The position numbers and the translations under genes were made by a program. Below are positions 1 to 5,219 of a stretch of DNA of 11,134 nt, in pieces. Numbering within the stretch: the stretch's first letter is position 1; each line of letters opens with the position of its first letter. The stretch is taken from positions 1 through 11,134 of the forward strand of contig CAJUMM010000082.1 of the NCBI GenBank assembly GCA_910586955.1, in the 5' to 3' direction. The stretch comes from an uncultured Lachnospiraceae bacterium (GTDB lineage: Bacteria; Bacillota; Clostridia; Lachnospirales; Lachnospiraceae). Below the pieces are notes generated by a model, which ran no database searches, was not told the origin of the DNA, and saw nothing but the letters and a program-made list of their open reading frames with translations.

Positions 1-54
1 AAAAAGCAATAATCTGAAACAGGTTAGTTTATATTTTTCACGGAGGTGGTAAAA

Positions 55-273
55 TTGTATCCCAGGATTCGAGACTTGAGAGAAGACAAAGATATATCCC
101 AAACCAAACTAGCCAAAATTCTTGGCATGTCCCAGACCGGCTATTCAAAATACGAAACGGGTGAAAATGATGTGCCCACTAATATATTAATAAAATTGGC
201 TCATTACCATGAGACTAGTGTTGATTACATTCTGGGGCTGACTAATGAAAAAGATCCTTATCCCAGACGATAG
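55..273 (+). CDS. Small XRE-family helix-turn-helix regulator
   Basis: A 72-residue protein that is almost entirely one Cro/C1-type HTH domain, so a DNA-binding repressor or antirepressor-like regulator is expected. Seen: an N-terminal IRDLREDKDISQ stretch, then QTKLAKILGMSQTGYSKYE, the classic helix 2-turn-helix 3 pattern, then DVPTNILIKLAHYH and a DYILGLT end as in stand-alone XRE proteins. I chose the TTG at 55 because GGAGGTGG (42-49) lies five bases upstream; a GTG at 46 would be inside that ribosome binding site. The gene is clearly more AT-rich than the genes from 494 onward and ends 220 bp before the next gene, so it probably belongs to a different unit that begins left of the window. 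It carries no effector or membrane domain. Target DNA is unknown. The family call is firm, the exact start fairly firm. Confidence 0.85.
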   Translation: MYPRIRDLREDKDISQTKLAKILGMSQTGYSKYETGENDVPTNILIKLAHYHETSVDYILGLTNEKDPYPRR

Positions 274-368
274 AATTTTGGAACTTTCGGTACTACGTCA
301 CTGAAAAGAAAATAGTAAACGTCAATAATTACAGATTTTATAAGCAGGTCAAGGTGAAAAAGAAACGC

Positions 369-398
369 TTTGCAATCCCGGCCTTCCGCCGATATAAT
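369..398 (+). promoter_or_regulatory. Putative sigma-A promoter for the membrane XRE/lipoprotein pair
   Basis: Within the 220-bp spacer 274-493, TTGCAA (369-374) and a perfect TATAAT (393-398) are separated by 18 bases. Transcription would start near 405, giving a leader of about 90 bases before the GTG at 494. The -35 differs from TTGACA at two positions. The rest of the spacer is AT-rich, and I saw no RNA gene, terminator or convincing coding sequence in it. Confidence 0.45.
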
Positions 399-493
399 AA
401 AAATGTCATCATATAGAGCACAAATGGAAAGGCAAATTGCTGGAAAAACAACGGCATTTCCGATAGGATTTTTCCGAAAGGAGGATCAGAAAG

Positions 494-1027
494 GTGGAAA
501 TTGGGAAAAAACTGCACCAATTAAGGAAACTGGCGGGAATGACACAGGAACAGCTGGCAGAGAAATTGAATGTCTCCAGACAGACCGTGTCCAAATGGGA
601 GGGAGGGACCACGCTCCCGGATTTGGACAGCATGGTCCGCATCAGCAGAATGTTCCAGGTGTCTTTGGACGAACTGCTCTTGGAGGAGGAAGGCCGGATG
701 AGGGAAAAAGAAGATGTGATTACCCTGGAAGATATGATGAAGATTAACCTTCACAACCGTAGAATGACACTGCTGCTTGTAAGCGGCATCATTTTTATGA
801 TGGTAGGTGCTTTGGGCGTTATTGTTGTGTCTGCAATCAGCTCAGCCACCACCAGTATCGAATATATGCTTTACCGCTATATTGCGGTGGGAGGGTACAC
901 TTATGTGCCGGTAAACCACGAGAAACTCTTTATACCGGCTGCAGGGGCGGGGATTGTAGGAGTTTTGCTGTGCCTGTGTTATTTGGGGGCAGCTATCAAA
1001 GGGAGAACGAAAGGAAAAAGAAAATGA
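494..1027 (+). CDS. Membrane-anchored XRE-family transcriptional regulator
   Basis: A 177-residue protein. Residues 1-65 form an XRE HTH domain (MTQEQLAEKLNVSRQTVSKWE, with the LPDLDSMVRISRMFQVSLDELL end typical of the family). A linker of about 25 residues leads to two hydrophobic segments, roughly 91-115 and 146-168, and a basic tail KGRTKGKRK. By the positive-inside rule the HTH and tail are cytoplasmic and about 30 residues (116-145) are outside, so this should be a regulator tethered to the membrane. The GTG start is supported by AAAGGAGG at 477-484, nine bases upstream. Its stop overlaps the next start (ATGA, 1024-1027), coupling it to a lipoprotein. Many Firmicute XRE proteins have this HTH plus C-terminal membrane layout, and most are uncharacterised. 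That the external loop or the lipoprotein modulates DNA binding is inference. Confidence 0.85.
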   Translation: MEIGKKLHQLRKLAGMTQEQLAEKLNVSRQTVSKWEGGTTLPDLDSMVRISRMFQVSLDELLLEEEGRMREKEDVITLEDMMKINLHNRRMTLLLVSGIIFMMVGALGVIVVSAISSATTSIEYMLYRYIAVGGYTYVPVNHEKLFIPAAGAGIVGVLLCLCYLGAAIKGRTKGKRK

Positions 1028-1599
1028 AGAAGATAAAAAGGAAGACAGGTATCTCTGTGAAAAAAATAGTTTGCCGGGCAGCGGCTATGGCCGCAGTCTT
1101 GTGCCTGGCAGCCTGCGGGAAAAAGAAGGAAGACAATGTGTACGGCCAAACAATCGCCGGCCTGGAAGATGAGGAATTGTTTGCCATTGTGGAGATCGGG
1201 GCAGATTCTCCCGTTTTGCTGGTTACGGACCAGTACATAGACGATGGGGTAAACCAGGCGTCAATTTTCTGTGTTGTCTATTACCCCGTGAAAGGGGAAG
1301 TCCGGAAGCTGGGAACCATAGAAAGCCTGGGAACTGCCTATCCCATTTCCTATGACGATTCCGGCCTCTATGCGGGGTCGGGCCACGGTATGCAGCGCTT
1401 TGTCATTGACGACGAGACGGACACCCTGGTTTTGGAGGAAGAACTGGCGGAAACTTTTGATTCCGCCGGAAATGCGTCCTACGCCAGAACTTTAAAGGGA
1501 GAGACCCAAACCATTACGGAGGAGGAGTACCTGGCGGAAATGGAGAAATACGCAGATGCGGTCACGGTGCATTTCGTGTATGGAGCTACCGGGACTTAA
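1024..1599 (+). CDS. Small secreted lipoprotein of unknown function
   Basis: A 191-residue protein with a textbook lipoprotein signal: basic N-terminus (KKIKRK...KK), a hydrophobic stretch AAAMAAVLCL and lipobox L28-A29-A30-C31, with Cys31 the expected lipidated residue. The mature part is acidic (many E and D) and has no recognised catalytic motif; YDDSGLYAGSGHGMQRFVID is the most distinctive region. It is probably anchored on the outer face of the membrane. The ATG at 1024 is chosen because it overlaps the upstream stop and puts a normal signal peptide at the N-terminus; a GTG at 970 would add an unlikely basic extension inside the upstream gene. Similar short acidic lipoproteins are common in Lachnospiraceae, without known function. 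The coupling suggests it works with the membrane XRE regulator. Confidence 0.8.
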   Translation: MKKIKRKTGISVKKIVCRAAAMAAVLCLAACGKKKEDNVYGQTIAGLEDEELFAIVEIGADSPVLLVTDQYIDDGVNQASIFCVVYYPVKGEVRKLGTIESLGTAYPISYDDSGLYAGSGHGMQRFVIDDETDTLVLEEELAETFDSAGNASYARTLKGETQTITEEEYLAEMEKYADAVTVHFVYGATGT

Positions 1600-1602
1600 A
1601 TT

Positions 1603-1638
1603 TCTAAAAAAATTGTAACGAATCCCTTCCTTTTGACA
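1603..1638 (+). promoter_or_regulatory. Candidate promoter/control region of the ECF sigma operon
   Basis: The 68-bp gap before the sigma gene holds AAAATTGTAACG (1609-1620) and TTTTGACACA (1631-1640). TGTAAC (1614-1619) followed after 15 bases by GACA (1635-1638) resembles an ECF-type -35/-10 arrangement, which would make it an autoregulated promoter. TTGACA (1633-1638) as a sigma-A -35 has no acceptable -10 seventeen bases downstream. TCTAAA-N5-TGTAAC (1603-1619) also differs at one base from the WalR-type box TGTWAH-N5-TGTWAH. The assignment is inference. Confidence 0.35.
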
Positions 1639-1667
1639 CAAATGGGATAGAAGGAGGTAAAAAACAG

Positions 1668-2147
1668 ATGGATCCCATGGAGAAAATCTATCAGGAACAT
1701 TCTCGGACCGTATACGCTTTTTTACTCTCCCGGACCCATAATGCAGATTTGGCGGAGGAGCTGACCCAGGAAACCTTTTTTCAGGCCGTGGGCAGGATTG
1801 AGACGTTTCAGGGGGACAGCAGTATTGTCACCTGGCTGTGCGGGATTGCCAAGAATCTCTGGCGGAACTGCCTAAAGAAGAAGGCGGGAGAACCGGAGAG
1901 GCTTCAGGAGGAATTTCCCGCCGGGAAAGAGGTGGAGGAGACCCTTTTCTTAGAGTGGGACAGCCTGCAGGTACTTAAGATACTCCACGGGCTTAGAGAA
2001 CCCATGCGGGAAGTGGTGTATCTGCGTCTTATCGGAAATCTCACCTTCCGCCAGATTGGGGAAATCATGGGGGAGAGCGAGAATTGGGCACGGGTGAATT
2101 TTTACCGGGGAAAAGAAAAAATTGTGAAGGAGGCAGGGAAATTATGA
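1668..2147 (+). CDS. ECF-type sigma-70 family RNA polymerase sigma factor
   Basis: A 159-residue protein of the size and layout of ECF (group 4) sigma factors, which direct RNA polymerase to envelope-stress promoters. Region 2 covers about residues 7-70, with the core-binding signature DLAEELTQETFFQA (27-40) and the -10 recognition stretch VTWLCGIAKNLW (54-65). After a linker, region 4 (about 102-152) contains LTFRQIGEIMGESENWARVNFYRGK, the HTH that reads the -35 element. A strong AAGGAGGT (1651-1658) sits nine bases before the ATG. The stop overlaps the start of a zinc-finger anti-sigma gene (ATGA, 2144-2147), the usual sigma/anti-sigma coupling. The downstream Bce-type module suggests a cell-envelope or antimicrobial peptide signal. 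The ECF subgroup is not assigned. Confidence 0.93.
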   Translation: MDPMEKIYQEHSRTVYAFLLSRTHNADLAEELTQETFFQAVGRIETFQGDSSIVTWLCGIAKNLWRNCLKKKAGEPERLQEEFPAGKEVEETLFLEWDSLQVLKILHGLREPMREVVYLRLIGNLTFRQIGEIMGESENWARVNFYRGKEKIVKEAGKL

Positions 2148-2611
2148 AAAACGGGATACCGTGTGCAGTTGTCCGGGATCTGGCCCCCCTGTATGCGGAA
2201 GGGCTGGTCTGCGGGGAGACCAAAGAGCTGATTAAGGAACATTTGGAGACCTGTGAAAGCTGCCGGGAGCAGTATGAGGCTATTTCCCAGGAATTTTTGC
2301 AGGAGCGCAAGAGGGAAAAGCAACAGGCAGAGACAGAAGTTGATTATATGAAACGCATCCGGCGTTATGAGAGGAGCAATCTTTTCCTGGGGGCCGTGGC
2401 AAGCTTCCTTTTGGGAGCCTTTCTTCCCCTGATTCTCATAGGGATTTCCACCCTCTTAAGGGGCGGGATTGAAGCCTACCAGCTTGCCCGCCTTCAGGCG
2501 GCATGGCACATCCTCTTTTTGAAAATGTTTCTCTGGGGACTGGCGGTTTCCGGAATTTATTTTGTGGTGAACCGGATCTTCCGAAAGCCCCTGTCTTGCA
2601 AAAGAAGGTAA
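2144..2611 (+). CDS. Membrane zinc-finger (ZAS, zf-HC2) anti-sigma factor
   Basis: A 155-residue protein. The N-terminal 45 residues contain C7-x25-H33-x3-C37-x2-C40, the ZAS zinc-binding pattern of anti-sigma factors that sequester ECF sigma factors. Around it, RDLAPLYAEGLVCGETKELIKEHLETCESC is typical zf-HC2. A charged, probably helical linker (about 46-78) leads to two membrane segments, roughly 80-105 and 122-143, and a short basic C-terminus. The loop between them is only about 16 residues, so there is no extracytoplasmic sensor domain. The ATG at 2144 overlaps the sigma stop and follows AAGGAGG; the same frame is open upstream to 2084, but that part lies within the sigma gene. It should hold the sigma factor inactive at the membrane. 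How it is released is not visible in the sequence. Confidence 0.9.
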   Translation: MKNGIPCAVVRDLAPLYAEGLVCGETKELIKEHLETCESCREQYEAISQEFLQERKREKQQAETEVDYMKRIRRYERSNLFLGAVASFLLGAFLPLILIGISTLLRGGIEAYQLARLQAAWHILFLKMFLWGLAVSGIYFVVNRIFRKPLSCKRR

Positions 2612-2624
2612 GGTCCGCTATACT
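2596..2624 (+). promoter_or_regulatory. Putative sigma-A promoter for the Bce-type regulator genes
   Basis: TTGCAA (2596-2601) and TATACT (2619-2624) are separated by exactly 17 bases at the end of the anti-sigma gene. Transcription would start near 2631, just ahead of the ribosome binding site of the response regulator. This would let the two-component genes be expressed apart from the sigma operon. The -35 is the same hexamer as in the candidate promoter at 369. Confidence 0.4.
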
Positions 2625-2654
2625 GGGATCCAGAAAAAAGACGGAGGGGCGGAT

Positions 2655-3344
2655 ATGAGAAAAATCGCAATCCTGGAGGATGACGAAAAGCTGTGCCGGG
2701 AGCTGGTTACCTTTTTGAATAACAACGGCTATGAGGCGGCGGGCTGTGCCGGGACGGAGTATCAGGTGCAGGATATTCTTAGGAAAGAGGCGGATCTGCT
2801 GCTCTTGGATCTGGGCTTGCCGGGAACGGACGGCCTGTACCTGTGCCGGGAGCTTCGGAAGGTTTCGGATCTTCCCATTATCGTCATTACCAGCCAGGAT
2901 ACTCAGATGGCGGAGCTTATGAGCATGAGCCAGGGGGCAGACGATTTTGTCACCAAGCCCTTCCATCCCCAGATTCTTCTGGCCCACATAGAGGCTGTCC
3001 TAAAGAGGGCCTGCCGGGAAGCTCCCAGGTCCCAGAAGCGCAAACTGGGAGATTTCGTTCTGGATCTCTCCAGAGGAACCGTAAGTTTGGGAGAGCAAAG
3101 TGCAGAGCTTACGAAAAACGAGCTGCGGATTCTGGACTGCCTGGGAGAGAACCGGGACCGGATTGTGTCCCGGGAAGAGCTTATTTCCTACCTGTGGGAC
3201 AGTGAGCTGTTTGTGGACGACAATACCCTGACGGTAAATATCACCAGGCTTCGGGGAAAGCTTGCATCCATCGGAATTGAAGGGGCCATACAGACTAAAA
3301 GAGGAATGGGGTATATGCTGGTATGCGGTACACAGTCTATGTAA
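2655..3344 (+). CDS. OmpR-family response regulator (BceR-type)
   Basis: A 229-residue regulator of standard OmpR/PhoB size. The receiver domain (about 1-115) shows the acidic pocket E8-D9-D10, phosphoacceptor D52 in LLLLDLGLPG, the switch residue T79 and the conserved lysine K101 in the KPF motif. The C-terminal winged helix (about 130-225) has LTKNELRILDCL, DDNTLTVNITRLRGKL (recognition helix) and TKRGMGYML. GGAGGGG lies a few bases upstream of the ATG. Its gene overlaps the kinase start by 22 bases and leads a kinase-ATPase-permease series, so it should be phosphorylated by that kinase and activate the transporter genes, as in BceRS-BceAB systems. DNA targets are not shown directly, but a candidate box lies at 4337-4350. 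Confidence 0.93.
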   Translation: MRKIAILEDDEKLCRELVTFLNNNGYEAAGCAGTEYQVQDILRKEADLLLLDLGLPGTDGLYLCRELRKVSDLPIIVITSQDTQMAELMSMSQGADDFVTKPFHPQILLAHIEAVLKRACREAPRSQKRKLGDFVLDLSRGTVSLGEQSAELTKNELRILDCLGENRDRIVSREELISYLWDSELFVDDNTLTVNITRLRGKLASIGIEGAIQTKRGMGYMLVCGTQSM

Positions 3345-4333
3345 AGGAACGGTTGGGGCAGCTTTTGCTGGTTGGGGGAGTTACGGCTACGATGGAGATT
3401 TTTCTGCTCATCCTTAGGGCGGCGGAAGGACTGCAGATTTATACGGCTTTTTGCGCCTTCGGGGTGTATTTCCTGATTTCCTGGGGAGAATACCGCAGAA
3501 AGAAGCACTATTTTTCCAGGCTGGAGGAAAGCTTGTCCGGCCTTGACAAGAAGTACCTTCTGCCGGAGATGCTGGATCCGCCCTGCTGCCAGGAAGAGCG
3601 GCTGATGAGGGAGGTTTTCCGGGATTTGGAACACTCCATGGCGGATCATGTAAATTATTACAAGAATGCGGAAAAAGAATACAAAGAATATATTGAGCTG
3701 TGGATTCATGAGGTGAAGACCCCCATTGCGGCAGGGAAGCTCATGGTAGAGAATCACCGGGACGCCCTGTCCGGGGATCTGGAGGAGGAGCTGGGAAAAA
3801 TTGAGGCCTACACGGAGCAGGCCCTTTTTTATGCCCGCAGCGCCCATGTGGAGAAGGATTACCTCATCCGTCCCGTTTCCCTTAAAGATCTGGTGACCCA
3901 GGCGGTGAAGCGCCACAAGAAGGCGCTGATTGGCAGGAAAGCCGGGATTCACATGGAGGGCCTGGATCTAACCGTATACAGCGACGAGCGGTGGCTGGCC
4001 TTTATGCTGGGCCAGATTCTCTCCAACAGCATCAAATACTGCGACAAGGAAGCCCTGGAGCTTCACTTTGCGGGGACCAGTGAAAAGGAGCGGATCTGCC
4101 TGTCCATCCGGGACAACGGCCGGGGTGTTCCGGAGGAAGACTTAGAGAGGATTTTCGAGAAAGGCTTCACAGGAAGCCGGGAACGTATCCGGTCCCAGGC
4201 CACGGGCCTTGGCCTGTACCTGTGCCGGAAGCTCTGCGGCAGGCTGGGCCACGGCATCCAGGCGGTCTCCAAGGAGGGAGAGGGCTTGGAGATCCGCATC
4301 TATTTTCCCAAGGGAAGCTATACCCAGGTGTAA
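3323..4333 (+). CDS. Intramembrane-sensing histidine kinase (BceS-type)
   Basis: A 336-residue kinase. Two membrane segments (about 13-31 and 39-55) are joined by only about seven residues, the hallmark of intramembrane-sensing kinases that have no extracellular domain and rely on a partner transporter. The phosphoacceptor is H129 in ELWIHEVKTPIAAGKL, the H-box form typical of this family. The ATPase domain shows the N-box (ILSNSIKY, N235), G1 box (DNGRGVP, 264-270), F-box region (FEKGFTG) and G2 box (TGLGLYL, 294-300). The ATG at 3323 lies inside the end of the regulator gene; no good Shine-Dalgarno is seen, so translation is probably coupled. By family knowledge, signal comes from the BceAB-type transporter. 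The specific inducing peptide cannot be predicted. Confidence 0.92.
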   Translation: MRYTVYVKERLGQLLLVGGVTATMEIFLLILRAAEGLQIYTAFCAFGVYFLISWGEYRRKKHYFSRLEESLSGLDKKYLLPEMLDPPCCQEERLMREVFRDLEHSMADHVNYYKNAEKEYKEYIELWIHEVKTPIAAGKLMVENHRDALSGDLEEELGKIEAYTEQALFYARSAHVEKDYLIRPVSLKDLVTQAVKRHKKALIGRKAGIHMEGLDLTVYSDERWLAFMLGQILSNSIKYCDKEALELHFAGTSEKERICLSIRDNGRGVPEEDLERIFEKGFTGSRERIRSQATGLGLYLCRKLCGRLGHGIQAVSKEGEGLEIRIYFPKGSYTQV

Positions 4334-4336
4334 ACC

Positions 4337-4400
4337 TTACAAAAATGAAAGAAAGGTGCAAGGAAGTTCGATGGTACGATGGCGGCGGTTCCGGTAAAAT
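4337..4400 (+). promoter_or_regulatory. Candidate Bce-type regulator box and promoter before the transporter genes
   Basis: In the 116-bp gap between kinase and ATPase genes, TTACA-AAAA-TGAAA (4337-4350) matches the reported Bce-type consensus TNACA-N4-TGTAA (recalled, not checked) except for one base. A possible -10 TAAAAT lies at 4395-4400 with a poor -35 around 4372-4377, as expected for an activator-dependent promoter. This layout would allow the response regulator to induce the transporter pair specifically. The gap is long compared with the overlaps elsewhere in the block, which also favours a separate promoter. Confidence 0.45.
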
Positions 4401-4449
4401 ACAAGTATCAAGAATCAAAAACAGAACTGGAATCAAATGGAGGAGTGAA

Positions 4450-5217
4450 ATGCGTACCATTTTAGACGTATCAAATATCGAAAAGTATTACGGAACCAGA
4501 GGAAATATGACCAAAGCCCTGGACGGCATCAGCTTCCAGGTGCAGGAGGGGGAGTTTGTGGGGATTATGGGAGCCAGCGGAAGCGGCAAGACCACCCTCT
4601 TAAACTGTGTCTCCACCATCGACCGCATTACCAGCGGACGGATTGAGGTAAGCGGACAGGATATCACGAAGCTTAAGGGAAACGCCCTGAACCGTTTCCG
4701 GCGGGAGCAGCTTGGCTTTATCTTTCAGGATTTTCATCTGCTGGACACCCTGACGGTCTATGAAAACATTGCCCTTGCCCTGTCTATCCGGCGCATTTCC
4801 CCAGGGGAGATTGAGAAGCGGGTAAAGGAGGCGGCAGGGAAGCTGGGAATTTCGCAGATCCTTTCCAAGTATCCTTATCAGATCTCCGGCGGGGAGAAGC
4901 AGCGGACGGCCTCTGCACGTGCCATTGTGGGAGGCCCCGGCCTCATCCTGGCGGACGAGCCCACCGGCGCCTTGGATTCCAAGGCTTCCCGGATGCTGCT
5001 GGACTGCTTTGTGCGGATGAATGAGGAGAGCAAAGCCACCATTCTGATGGTGACCCACGATGCCTTTACGGCCAGCTATGCCTCCCGGATCCTTTTTATT
5101 AAGGACGGGCGGATCTTCAGCGAGATACGTAAAGGAAAAGCGGACAGAAAGGAATTTTTTAACCAGATTATTCATGTAATGACCCTGCTGGGAGGTGATT
5201 TAAATGATGTTATTTAA
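4450..5217 (+). CDS. ABC transporter ATP-binding protein (BceA-type)
   Basis: A 255-residue nucleotide-binding protein with all ABC motifs: Walker A GASGSGKTT (41-49), Q-loop Q93 in FIFQDFHLL, signature SGGEK (146-150), Walker B LILADE (165-170), D-loop ALDS and H-loop H203 in VTHD. The LLDTLTVYENI segment after the Q-loop is typical of the MacB/LolD/BceA group that partners FtsX-type permeases. The ATG at 4450 follows GGAGGAG (4439-4445); the frame is open upstream to 4222, but that stretch lies over the kinase gene and has no ribosome binding site. The gene overlaps the permease gene by 14 bases. The pair should form the transporter that both removes antimicrobial peptides from their cell-wall precursor targets and signals to the kinase, as known for BceAB relatives. 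Confidence 0.94.
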   Translation: MRTILDVSNIEKYYGTRGNMTKALDGISFQVQEGEFVGIMGASGSGKTTLLNCVSTIDRITSGRIEVSGQDITKLKGNALNRFRREQLGFIFQDFHLLDTLTVYENIALALSIRRISPGEIEKRVKEAAGKLGISQILSKYPYQISGGEKQRTASARAIVGGPGLILADEPTGALDSKASRMLLDCFVRMNEESKATILMVTHDAFTASYASRILFIKDGRIFSEIRKGKADRKEFFNQIIHVMTLLGGDLNDVI

Positions 5218-5219
5218 AT
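5198..5219 (+). promoter_or_regulatory. A/T-only hairpin over the permease start codon
   Basis: Two copies of the palindrome ATTTAAAT (5198-5205 and 5212-5219) flank GATGTT. In RNA they can fold into an 8-bp stem with a 6-base loop right after the ribosome binding site GGAGGTG (5191-5197). The stem takes in the first bases of the ATG at 5204, and the loop exposes a second in-frame ATG at 5207. The fold is weak because every pair is A-U. A role in setting permease translation is only a suggestion. Confidence 0.3.

Noticed and set aside
274..418. Open frame ending at a TAG near 418, possible gene remnant
   Set aside because: No start codon with a ribosome binding site and no recognisable protein similarity; it overlaps the probable promoter at 369-398.
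970..1023. Longer N-terminus for the lipoprotein from a GTG at 970
   Set aside because: It would put about 18 residues ahead of a normal signal peptide and overlap the upstream gene; the ATGA-coupled start at 1024 is better.
1633..1661. Sigma-A promoter from TTGACA at 1633
   Set aside because: The -10 position would fall on the ribosome binding site (GGTAAA region) and does not match TATAAT.
2436..2987. Minus-strand frame of 183 codons
   Set aside because: It crosses the anti-sigma/response-regulator junction antisense to both, with low-complexity shadow-like content and no start signal.
3188..3952. Long open frame of 254 codons on the minus strand
   Set aside because: It lies antisense to well-supported response regulator and kinase genes, has no ribosome binding site and no recognisable domain; a shadow of GC-rich codons.
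4222..4449. Upstream extension of the ABC ATPase
   Set aside because: The extra 76 residues overlap the kinase gene in another frame and lack a ribosome binding site; ABC homology begins right after the ATG at 4450.
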